10,103 nt of DNA. It comes from Wenzhouxiangella sp. Lineage in GTDB: Bacteria; Pseudomonadota; Gammaproteobacteria; Xanthomonadales; Wenzhouxiangellaceae. Under the pieces are notes generated by a model, which saw nothing but the letters and a program-made list of their open reading frames with translations, was not told the origin of the DNA and did not search any database. The stretch covers positions 1-10,103 of the forward strand of contig SKKV01000236.1 of NCBI GenBank assembly GCA_007123575.1. The letters run 5' to 3'. The position numbers and the translations under genes were made by a program. Position 1 is the first letter of the stretch. Each line of letters opens with the position of its first letter. Of the stretch, positions 1 through 6,551 are shown piece after piece.

Positions 1-1422
1 GGCAACCTGGCCTAATTCTTCATTGAGCTTGACCAGCAGCGGCATGTGGGTCTGGTTGACGAACAGGCCGCGCGGGTCGATCGCCGGTTCGACCTCGGCC
101 CAGTGTCTGAACAAGGTCTGCATTTCGCCGTTCAAGCGCCTGAGCTGGTCAAGCATGACGACATGTCGCTGGATGAAGCTGGTGTCGGTCAAGCGGTTGG
201 AGAAAAACAGCAGGGCGAGCACGCCCCAGTAATAGACGTAATCCCAGATCGTCTTGGCGCTCATCGCCCGGGCGTGACCGAACAGCGGATATTGGTCGCG
301 GTAGAGCAGCAGCGAAGACTCGTAAAAAGAGAAGAAGTGATGTTGGTAGACGCGGGCTCGGCGGGCGATCGATTCGCCGGCCAGGTCGCGGCTGACCAGG
401 TCGGTGATGTAGGTATTGCTGATGGCGATGAAATCGCTGCCCGGCGAATAGAACGGATCCAGAAAGACGCCGGCCTCGCCGGTCAGGGCCCAGCGCTTGC
501 CAGAAAACACCTGGCGGCAGCCGTGGGAATAGTTGCGCAGGTAGAGGAAGTCCTGCAGTTCGCCGCCGGCCTGGTCGATGGCGCGGCGGCACAGCGGCTG
601 ATGTTCGGCCAGCCAGTCCAGCGTGCCTTCGAAAGTCTTGAGCTGGTCAAAGTCGTGCAGGCGATTGTCGAACACCACGCCGACGCTGGTCGAACCCGAG
701 GCCAGCGGAATCAGCCAGACCCAGTAGCCCGGCCCCATCAGGTGGTTGGTGGACAGCCAGCGCGGAACATCGCGGCAGCGTTCGTGCCAGTCCTGGTCAT
801 TGCTCCAGTCGCTGATGTCGATGCGGCTGGAAAGCCGGAACCAGACCGACGAGCACTGGTGGCCGTTGTCTTCGGCAAGCCCGAGGCGGCGCTTGAGAAT
901 GCTGCCGCGGCTCATCGCATCCACTACCCAGCGCGCCTGGATTGTTTGCTCGCCGTCGTCGGCGCGGTAGACCACCTGGTGATGGCCATCATCTTCGGCC
1001 AGGCGCACATCGCGCACGGTGGCCCCGCCGATCAGGCTGATGCCCTCCGCGGTAACGCGCTCGGCCAAGTGATTTTCGAGTACGCCGCGGTCGATCTGGA
1101 AGCTGCGCTGGCTGAGTACGCCGCTGCCGCCCAGCTCGCCGGCAGCGGCCAGGTCATCGGTCTTGCCGGCGTCAAAAAACAGGCGCAAGCCATACTTGCG
1201 CAGGTGGCATTGTTCCAGGTGTTGGCGCAGGCCGATGGTCTCGGCCAGGTAGTGGGCGCCGATTTCAACCGTTGACTCGCCGACCTTGTGCGCCGATACC
1301 GGCACAGGATGGCGGCGTCTTTCCAAAATCAGGATCCGGGTGTCGGCGCGCTGCTGGCGAATCTGCAATGCCAGCGTCAGTCCGGCCAATCCACCGCCTA
1401 GAATGACGACATCTTGTTTCAT
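1..1422 (-). CDS. Flavin-dependent halogenase homologue of an aryl polyene/xanthomonadin-type cluster (C-terminus off the left edge)
   Basis: The frame is open for 474 codons from the ATG at 1422 to the window edge with no stop, so the C-terminus is missing. The protein begins with a Rossmann FAD-binding motif (GGGLAGL, residues 9-15) and a GES triplet (48-50). It then has the halogenase signature WVWLIP (WxWxIP, 234-239) and an FxDPxxSxG motif (FLDPFYSPG, 320-328) in the flavin/halide region. A lysine at 76 in RKYG sits where phenol-type halogenases carry their hypohalous-acid lysine; that alignment is by eye. Known: PF04820-type halogenases use FADH2, O2 and halide to halogenate aromatic rings, and xanthomonadins are brominated aryl polyenes. 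Inference: it halogenates the aryl head of the pigment made by the neighbouring KS/CLF. It could instead be a non-halogenating FAD monooxygenase of the same fold. It follows the glycosyltransferase by 43 bases, probably in the same operon; an AGG-type ribosome site precedes the ATG. Confidence 0.82.
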   Translation of the reverse strand, partial: MKQDVVILGGGLAGLTLALQIRQQRADTRILILERRRHPVPVSAHKVGESTVEIGAHYLAETIGLRQHLEQCHLRKYGLRLFFDAGKTDDLAAAGELGGSGVLSQRSFQIDRGVLENHLAERVTAEGISLIGGATVRDVRLAEDDGHHQVVYRADDGEQTIQARWVVDAMSRGSILKRRLGLAEDNGHQCSSVWFRLSSRIDISDWSNDQDWHERCRDVPRWLSTNHLMGPGYWVWLIPLASGSTSVGVVFDNRLHDFDQLKTFEGTLDWLAEHQPLCRRAIDQAGGELQDFLYLRNYSHGCRQVFSGKRWALTGEAGVFLDPFYSPGSDFIAISNTYITDLVSRDLAGESIARRARVYQHHFFSFYESSLLLYRDQYPLFGHARAMSAKTIWDYVYYWGVLALLFFSNRLTDTSFIQRHVVMLDQLRRLNGEMQTLFRHWAEVEPAIDPRGLFVNQTHMPLLVKLNEELGQVA

Positions 1423-1465
1423 GTATGGAACCTGTTGGATGCGGCAAGTACCAGCATAAATTAAT

Positions 1466-2236
1466 TTAAACCGTGTCCACGCGATCTTCACGAATTTCCG
1501 GCTGGTGAAGGCGGGCTGAGCGAACCAGCATGCGCAACAAGCCGGGCAGGTAGAGTGCGGACAGCAGAATCCGCCAAAACACGAACCAGAAGATTTCCCA
1601 AACGTCCTTGCCAGGCTTGAAATAGCTGGGCCGGGCGTCCGCATGGTAGACGCTGTCGATGGCCACGGCCACGCAGGGAAAGCCGCGTCTGGCGCCGTCG
1701 ATCAGCATTGCGGTTTCAAACACGAAGCCGTGACGCCTGGCGGTTGATGGCTGGACGGCTTCGAGCAGGGCGCGGGGATAGGCGCGATAGCCGGTCTGGC
1801 TGTCCGGCACGCGTTGGCCGCTGGCCCAGGAGATCCAGAAATCGGCAAAGCGATTGGCGAACTTGCGGATGCCGGGCTGGCGGTGGCGCTGGCGCAGGCG
1901 CGCGCCAAGCACCAGGTGATCGGGGTAATGGCGGGCGGCGTCGAGCAGGCGCGGGATATCGGCCGGATCGTGCTGGCCGTCGCCGTCCAGGGTCACCACC
2001 CAGTCGGCATTCTCTTCCAATGCGACGGCGAAGCCTCGGGCCAGGGCCGCCGCCTTGCCGCCGGATTGTTCATTGCGGATGATGCGAACCGGCAGTTCCT
2101 GCAGGGCGGCTGAGGTGCCGTCATCGGAGCCGTCGTCAACAACGATCACCTGGTCGGCCGATGCCAGCGCGCCCTCGGCCACCTGGCGAATGGTGCGGGC
2201 CTCGTTGCGGGCCGGGATCACCGCAAACGTCTTCAT
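1466..2236 (-). CDS. Glycosyltransferase family 2 of the aryl polyene cluster
   Basis: The 256-residue protein has the GT-A fold signature of family 2 glycosyltransferases: VIPARNE at 6-12, VVDDGSDDGT at 32-41, and the nucleotide-sugar/metal motif DGDGQHDP at 84-91. It is closest in style to dolichol/polyprenyl-phosphate sugar transferases. DSQTGYRAYP at 145-154 is the conserved acceptor-side segment. A hydrophobic stretch at about 212-238 suggests anchoring at the inner membrane, facing the cytoplasm. Family 2 transferases are standard members of APE clusters (the role called ApeJ in E. coli) and are thought to attach a sugar between the polyene and its lipid anchor. The sugar cannot be read from sequence. 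Its ATG overlaps the stop of the chain length factor gene (ATGA, 2233-2236), so translation is probably coupled. An AT-rich stretch follows its stop. Confidence 0.9.
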   Translation of the reverse strand: MKTFAVIPARNEARTIRQVAEGALASADQVIVVDDGSDDGTSAALQELPVRIIRNEQSGGKAAALARGFAVALEENADWVVTLDGDGQHDPADIPRLLDAARHYPDHLVLGARLRQRHRQPGIRKFANRFADFWISWASGQRVPDSQTGYRAYPRALLEAVQPSTARRHGFVFETAMLIDGARRGFPCVAVAIDSVYHADARPSYFKPGKDVWEIFWFVFWRILLSALYLPGLLRMLVRSARLHQPEIREDRVDTV

Positions 2237-3021
2237 GCCGGGCGAGCGCTGATCTGCAGGCCCGGTCCCTGCTCGGCGCCCACGGTAATGGTTTGGCCGT
2301 GGCCGGCCACCTGGGCCAGCAGCGGCAGCAGGCGGGCGGCCGGGTTGTCGGGAATTCGCTCGGCCAGCACGGCCGGCAAATCAGCGCAGTCTTCGCGGGC
2401 GCGGATGGTTTTTGCGCTGAGGCGGGCTATTGCTTTCGGCGAGCCAGGCCGGGTCACCACGATGGCGCCGCTGAAGGCGTGTTCAGTGGGCCAAAGCGCG
2501 CGCATCGGGCCCTGGGCCAGGTCGTCGTAGACGGCCAGCAGAATGGGCTGCTCGGTTTCGCCGAGGCGCGACAGGGCTTCGAGCAGGCCGGTCGCCGCGC
2601 TGTCGCGCCAGCCCGAGATGGCGGTCACGTCGCCGGTCGCACCCGCGCCGATTGACCAGTAGCCGGAGGCGGCGTTATGGACCGAGTTATGGAAGCGGGT
2701 GGGTGAAAGCAGCTCCGGGGCATCCTTGAGGGTTCGGCACATGTAGTCGGTGATGTCGAGATCGCCCATGCCGGAGCTGAACACGGCGATCGGTTCCGAC
2801 GGCTCAAGCCCGGCCATGGCGCAGGCCTGTTCGGCGGCGGCAAAACTGAGCTTGGCCGCGCGCGGGGCGCGCCGACGTTCGCGCGGTGACAACAGCGCCG
2901 AGGGCGGGGCTTTGCGATCCTCGACCAGGGGCTGGCCACCCAGCACGGCCAGAAAAGCTTCCCAGTCGGGGATGCCCGTGGTGGCAATGCCGGCGCCGAT
3001 CACGTCAAACTCGAGGCTCAT
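2233..3021 (-). CDS. Beta-ketoacyl synthase-like chain length factor (aryl polyene CLF)
   Basis: The 262-residue protein belongs to the short ketosynthase-like family (PF13723 type) that pairs with a full ketosynthase in aryl polyene synthesis, the role called ApeC in E. coli. The family signature SPTRFHNSVHN is at 106-116, followed by AASGYWSIG (117-125). The segment aligned with the nucleophile elbow of the neighbouring ketosynthase reads AISGWRDSAATG (134-145). Where the partner has TACSS there is GWRDS, so the catalytic cysteine is absent and the protein cannot condense by itself. It lacks the C-terminal thiolase half of a full KS. Inference: it forms a heterodimer with the product of the gene upstream and shapes chain length or partner stability. 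Four-base ATGA overlaps join it to both neighbours (3018-3021 upstream, 2233-2236 downstream), consistent with stoichiometric co-translation. Confidence 0.88.
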   Translation of the reverse strand: MSLEFDVIGAGIATTGIPDWEAFLAVLGGQPLVEDRKAPPSALLSPRERRRAPRAAKLSFAAAEQACAMAGLEPSEPIAVFSSGMGDLDITDYMCRTLKDAPELLSPTRFHNSVHNAASGYWSIGAGATGDVTAISGWRDSAATGLLEALSRLGETEQPILLAVYDDLAQGPMRALWPTEHAFSGAIVVTRPGSPKAIARLSAKTIRAREDCADLPAVLAERIPDNPAARLLPLLAQVAGHGQTITVGAEQGPGLQISARPA

Positions 3022-4190
3022 GATGACACCCTGCCGAAGATCAGGCTGCAGTTACTGCCACCAAAGCCAAACGAATTGCTGAGCACGGCATCGACCTTTT
3101 CGTGGCGAGACTCGGTCAGGATAAAGTCGCTTTCCGGGTCATCCAGGTTCAGCCCGGCCGGCAGGAATTCATCGTCAAGCGCAAGCAGGCTGAATACCGA
3201 CTCGGCAATGCCGGCCGCCCCCAGGGTATGGCCTGTCCAGCCCTTGGTTGATGCTGCCGCCGGCGGCCGTTCAAAAACGCTGGCAATGGCGCGGGCCTCG
3301 ACCTCGTCGTTCAAGGAAGTGGCGGTGCCGTGGCAGTTGATGTAGCCGATGTCTGCAGGAGACAGGCGCGCCCGGGTCAGCGCTTCGGCCATTGCTGCGG
3401 CGGCGCCTGCGCCTTCCGGGTGCGGTGAGGCCATGTGGTGGGCATCGGAGCTTTCGCCCCAGCCGAGCAGGCGGCCAAAACCCGCGCCCTGTTTTTCAAC
3501 AATGGCGAATCCTGCGGCCTCGCCCAGGCTCAAGCCCTTGCGGGCCCGGTCGAAGGGGCGGCAGGGCTGGTCGGAGACCAGGTCCAGCGAGTGGAAACCG
3601 TAGAGCACCGACAGGCACAGGCTGTCGACGCCGCCGACCACGGCCGCGTCGGCCAGGCCAGCCTCAATCAGGCGCGCGGCGCTGGCAAAGACCTTGGCGC
3701 TGGATGAGCAGGCCGTGGAGATGGTCAGCACCGGCCCGTCCAGGCCCAGGACGCGTGCGGTGAAGGCCGCCGAGGTATGCGGCGTATGCACCCTGGGCAG
3801 TCTATGGCGCGCCTGGAAGACCTCGTCTTCGCCCATCTCGCGGTAAGCCGCTTCGGTCACGCCAATGCCCGCCGTGCTGGTGCCGATGACGCAGGCGATG
3901 CGATCAGCGGCAACGCGGCTTTTCAGCGCCTCGACCTGGCCGATGAAATCGTCCTGCTCCAGGCCGAGCAGGGCCAGGCGATTGTTGCGGCAGTCGAATT
4001 CGGCCAGGTCGCCGGCAAGCACGGTGTCTTCGACGCCGTCGACGCGGCCGATCCAGGTGTCGAGTTCGCAATGGGGGAAATCATTGGCGCGCAGGCCGGA
4101 GCGGCCCGCGGCCAAGGCGCTGCGCACGGCCGGCAAGCCGGTGCCGGCCGCGCAGGTCAAAGTCATTGCGGTGATGGTCAGCGGTTTCAC
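3018..4190 (-). CDS. Beta-ketoacyl-ACP synthase of the aryl polyene cluster (KS partner of the CLF)
   Basis: From GTG 4190 the protein has 390 residues, normal for a KAS II/FabF-like ketosynthase. The catalytic triad is complete: Cys161 in ISTACSSS, His287 in NCHGTATS and His321 in GHTLGAAG. The glycine-rich NSFGFGGSN closes the fold at 372-380. It catalyses decarboxylative Claisen condensation of malonyl-ACP onto the growing polyene, with the chain length factor as partner. Start choice: the frame stays open to ATG 4316, but the extra 42 residues look non-coding and would overlap the divergent gene. APE ketosynthases begin with a short strand like KPLTITAMTLT, which places the start at GTG 4190. 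No good Shine-Dalgarno sequence is visible there, and ATG 4166 is a less likely alternative. It is the first visible gene of the leftward operon. Confidence 0.9.
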   Translation of the reverse strand: MKPLTITAMTLTCAAGTGLPAVRSALAAGRSGLRANDFPHCELDTWIGRVDGVEDTVLAGDLAEFDCRNNRLALLGLEQDDFIGQVEALKSRVAADRIACVIGTSTAGIGVTEAAYREMGEDEVFQARHRLPRVHTPHTSAAFTARVLGLDGPVLTISTACSSSAKVFASAARLIEAGLADAAVVGGVDSLCLSVLYGFHSLDLVSDQPCRPFDRARKGLSLGEAAGFAIVEKQGAGFGRLLGWGESSDAHHMASPHPEGAGAAAAMAEALTRARLSPADIGYINCHGTATSLNDEVEARAIASVFERPPAAASTKGWTGHTLGAAGIAESVFSLLALDDEFLPAGLNLDDPESDFILTESRHEKVDAVLSNSFGFGGSNCSLIFGRVSS

Positions 4191-4262
4191 TAAAGAGATA
4201 ATCCGGGCTTGGCCACAGCAATGAGAAATCGCCGGGCAATGGGAATGAACAACATGGCGGTT

Positions 4263-4292
4263 AGTATATGCGTCCCTGCTCAAGCCTCGCAA
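4263..4292 (-). promoter_or_regulatory. Candidate sigma-70 promoter for the leftward aryl polyene operon
   Basis: Read on the minus strand, TTGCGA (4292-4287) and TATACT (4268-4263) are separated by 18 bases. The -10 matches the consensus at five of six positions and the -35 at four of six. Transcription would start near 4256, giving a leader of about 65 bases before GTG 4190. The -35 lies inside the first codons of the divergent gene if that gene starts at 4268, but upstream of its coding sequence if it starts at 4301. It is found by pattern only. Confidence 0.35.
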
Positions 4293-4960
4293 ACTTCCCG
4301 ATGCACGACCGTTCATTGCGCCGCCTGCTCAACGATCCGGCGCTGCTTGAATCCTTTCTTATCACCCTGGTGCTGCTGGTGCTGACGGCCGGTATCAGCC
4401 TGCTGCTGTCGTGGCTATGGGTGTTTCGCCATGCCCTGGCTAGCAATGCATCGCCAAGCCGAGGCGTTGTGTTGGTGTGCGGCCACCAGCTGAACCAGGG
4501 GCTGCCGTCACTTGACTACCAGGCCCGGCTTGAACGTGCGGCCGCGCTGGCCGAGGCAGCGCCGGCGCTGAAGCTGGTGCTGCTCGGCGGTGGCCAGCCG
4601 TCGGAAGCCCGGGCCGGCCTGGCCTGGTTGCAGGCCCATACCGCCCTCGACCCTGACCGCGTCCTGCTGGAGGAAGACTCCACCGACAGCTTTGAAAACC
4701 TGCGCTTTGCCCGTGACCTGGTCGGGGGTGAGCGGCCGCTGGCATTGTTGTCCAGCCGTTACCACCTGGGTCGACTGCGGATTTTTTCCAGCCAGCTTGG
4801 CCTGGATGCGGTACTGGTGCCGGCCGAGCCGCGGCTGCGCCTGAATCCGCGTTTCCTGGCGGTCTCGATGCAGGAGGCTGGCTATGTTTGCTGGTTTGTC
4901 AGCGGCCTGCTCTGGGCGCGGCTGGCGCGGCGACAGCACCTGCTTGCCCGGCTGCGCTGA
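4268..4960 (+). CDS. YdcF/SanA-like DUF218 protein, membrane-anchored
   Basis: The 230-residue protein has one N-terminal membrane segment (about 28-53) and then a DUF218 domain. Typical family positions are visible: an initial strand ending in CGHQL (71-75), RLERAAAL (87-94), LVLLGGG (103-109), DSTDSFENLRFA (137-148, the conserved S/T-x-EN element) and SSRYHLGRL (162-170). DUF218 proteins are small Rossmann-like envelope proteins (E. coli SanA, YdcF, ElyC). Some affect envelope barrier function or lipid-carrier metabolism, but a reaction is not established for most. A second hydrophobic patch near 203-216 may be buried. Start: ATG 4268 is the longest choice. ATG 4301 (residue 12) is equally plausible and leaves more promoter room; neither has a clear ribosome site. 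It is divergent from the pigment operon and its last 62 bases overlap the convergent methyltransferase gene. Confidence 0.82.
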   Translation: MRPCSSLANFPMHDRSLRRLLNDPALLESFLITLVLLVLTAGISLLLSWLWVFRHALASNASPSRGVVLVCGHQLNQGLPSLDYQARLERAAALAEAAPALKLVLLGGGQPSEARAGLAWLQAHTALDPDRVLLEEDSTDSFENLRFARDLVGGERPLALLSSRYHLGRLRIFSSQLGLDAVLVPAEPRLRLNPRFLAVSMQEAGYVCWFVSGLLWARLARRQHLLARLR

Positions 4961-5744
4961 GCGGCGCTTCGCTGGTCAGTGGATAGCCGACCAGGTAGGT
5001 GACCGGTGCGCCCCGATACCAGTAGCTGCCGGCTTCCCAGCGATAATGCGGGGCGTCAAGCCGCTGCGCCATCTTTAGCAGTTCCTCGGGGCGGTAGCAG
5101 CGCAGCCAGGAGACCAGGCTGTCCCAGCTGATCATCACGGGCGCCAGCGGTAGCAGGTAAGTCAGCAATAGCCGGTTCCAACGGAAGGGCCGGATAAAGG
5201 GCGTCAAAACCAGCACCATCAGCGGTGTCAGCACGATCAGCGGCAGCATGGCCCAGCGTCGCTGCAGCATTTCCATGATTGCGATCGGCTGGTTCTGGTC
5301 AACCGCGCGCTTCAGCACCAGGCTCGCCTGCGCTGGCGGGAACTGGTGGAAGGCGTTGAACAGGGTTTGCAGGCCTTCGAGCTGATCTTCTGGGTTAGTT
5401 GCATCGATGGGCCTGGGATGAAATTTCAGCCGATGTGGATCAGAACTGGCTTCCTGATAGCTTGCGTTCGGGTACAGGTCGGTCAGCACCACCTTGAGCC
5501 GGTGCGAAAACATACGGTCCAGGCGCGCGGCCAGGTGGTGCCAGGCGCCGCCCGTCCCGGAGCACAAATCAATGATCCGGTCCTGCCTCGGGGCGTGCCG
5601 GATAGCTTCGGCCAGCAAGGGGAGACGCTGGTGGAAAGCGCGAGTCACCCGGCAGAGGCAGACCAGGTAATCGGTGATCAGGGCGCGCAGGCAGCCGGGC
5701 AGCCATGCGGCTTCGTTGAATTCGAACAGCTGCAAACGCCTCAT
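4899..5744 (-). CDS. Membrane-associated class I SAM-dependent methyltransferase-like protein
   Basis: The 281-residue protein contains the SAM-binding motif I DLCSGTGG (59-66) after a helical N-terminal part. An acidic second-strand end follows (VVLTDLYPN, 85-93), and a later strand reads LFNAFHQFPP (128-137). These fit a class I (Rossmann) methyltransferase. Unusually, two hydrophobic segments (about 166-183 and 191-206) follow in the second half, suggesting attachment to or insertion in the inner membrane and perhaps a lipophilic substrate. The last 20 or so residues are low-complexity Ala/Gly/Pro and are encoded antisense to the end of the DUF218 gene. The ATG at 5744 is supported by a GGTGAG ribosome site 8 bases upstream (plus-strand 5753-5758). 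The substrate is not recognisable. A role in pigment O-methylation is possible only by proximity and is not supported by operon structure. Confidence 0.75.
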   Translation of the reverse strand: MRRLQLFEFNEAAWLPGCLRALITDYLVCLCRVTRAFHQRLPLLAEAIRHAPRQDRIIDLCSGTGGAWHHLAARLDRMFSHRLKVVLTDLYPNASYQEASSDPHRLKFHPRPIDATNPEDQLEGLQTLFNAFHQFPPAQASLVLKRAVDQNQPIAIMEMLQRRWAMLPLIVLTPLMVLVLTPFIRPFRWNRLLLTYLLPLAPVMISWDSLVSWLRCYRPEELLKMAQRLDAPHYRWEAGSYWYRGAPVTYLVGYPLTSEAPLSAAGQAGAVAAPAAPRAGR

Positions 5745-5939
5745 TTTTCTGACTCACCAGGCTCTCCGGTTACAGTCTACCCAAAGCCAACCCGGTTTCC
5801 GGGTCTGCGCTTGCAAGATCAACCGCACTCTGTTGAACTGTGGTCGCGGACTTGGTCGGTATGGTCAGTGGCAGTTTTCCTTGCCGAAGTTCGTAAACAG
5901 GACGTAATACAACATTCACTTGTACGAGGAGCCAGCAAA
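5745..5939. promoter_or_regulatory. Divergent intergenic region with a small hairpin and candidate promoter
   Basis: These 195 bases separate the divergently read methyltransferase and BamE-like genes and hold no convincing gene. A perfect 6-bp inverted repeat with a 3-base loop lies at 5790-5804 (ACCCGG-TTT-CCGGGT). On the plus strand TTGCCG (5881-5886) and TAATAC (5905-5910) are 18 bases apart, a weak sigma-70-like pair (the -10 matches at only three positions). A strong GAGGAG ribosome site for the rightward gene lies at 5926-5931. No good promoter pair was found for the leftward gene. Confidence 0.35.
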
Positions 5940-6530
5940 ATGAGGATGTCTTCCAAGTTTTCATTGAGCGTCATGCTGTTTGCACTGGCTGGGCTGATGA
6001 GCTCTCCGGCCGCAGCCGAGTCCATTGCGCCGCCAACCATTTCCCCTGAAGAAGGCGGTACCTACTACACCCGGGTGACTTTCCATCACGAAGGGGACGT
6101 GCACCAGGCAACCAATTTCAGCCGCGGTGCAGTATGGCCGATCAATACCGAAGTGCGGCTGGTGACGAAAACCACCCGTCGCCACGGGCGACTGGTTCTG
6201 GAGCGGGTCGATAACGGTGACCGGGTGACGATTCAGAACGTCCCTCGACATACCGATATCAGCATCGATGAGCTGGCCTCGCGCATGCTGGCCGATCAGC
6301 CGACGCCCATCGAGCAGTTTCCAGACGACGTGCAGCGTGCCATCAGGGCCGGCGAGCTGCGCCTGGGCCTGACCAAGGAGCAGGCGCTGATGGCACGCGG
6401 TTATCCGCCGACCGTGCACACGGCCAACCCCATGGACAGCGACACCTGGGTCTACCAGGAAAACCGCTTTGCCCAGCGCACCATCGTGTTTGAGAACGGG
6501 CGCATTGTTGAAGGCCGGGGGCTGCGCTGA
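5940..6530 (+). CDS. Secreted protein with BamE/SmpA-like C-terminal domain
   Basis: The start is well fixed: GAGGAG at 5926-5931 lies 8 bases before ATG 5940, and a signal peptide begins immediately. The signal has a hydrophobic core at about 8-22 and an AAA cleavage site, predicted between 26 and 27, so the mature protein of about 170 residues should be periplasmic. There is no lipobox. The middle (about 40-105) looks beta-rich and is not recognised. The C-terminal part (about 135-194) follows the BamE/SmpA/OmlA pattern: RLGLTKEQALMARGYPP (141-157), then DTWVYQE (168-174), and TIVFENGRIV (181-190). This fold binds partners at the cell envelope in the BAM complex. The protein is not BamE itself, being longer and unlipidated, so a role in envelope assembly is only inferred. 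The frame is open back to 5346, but that extension has no coding character. Confidence 0.75.
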   Translation: MRMSSKFSLSVMLFALAGLMSSPAAAESIAPPTISPEEGGTYYTRVTFHHEGDVHQATNFSRGAVWPINTEVRLVTKTTRRHGRLVLERVDNGDRVTIQNVPRHTDISIDELASRMLADQPTPIEQFPDDVQRAIRAGELRLGLTKEQALMARGYPPTVHTANPMDSDTWVYQENRFAQRTIVFENGRIVEGRGLR

Positions 6531-6551
6531 TTGAACAGGCTGCCGGAATTC

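Noticed and set aside
46..1275. A 409-codon open frame on the plus strand
   Set aside because: It is antisense to the halogenase homologue, which has real FAD and WxWxIP motifs. The plus-strand product has no recognisable domain and an Ala/Gln/Val-rich shadow composition.
3777..4193. A 138-codon plus-strand open frame within the ketosynthase
   Set aside because: It is wholly antisense to the conserved ketosynthase N-terminal half and has no family motif.
4440..4939. Two overlapping minus-strand open frames within the DUF218 gene
   Set aside because: They are shadows of a plus-strand gene with clear DUF218 motifs and have no recognisable domains.
5346..5939. N-terminal extension of the BamE-like gene back to 5346
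   Set aside because: A GAGGAG ribosome site and a signal peptide fix the start at 5940, and the extension overlaps the methyltransferase gene in antisense.
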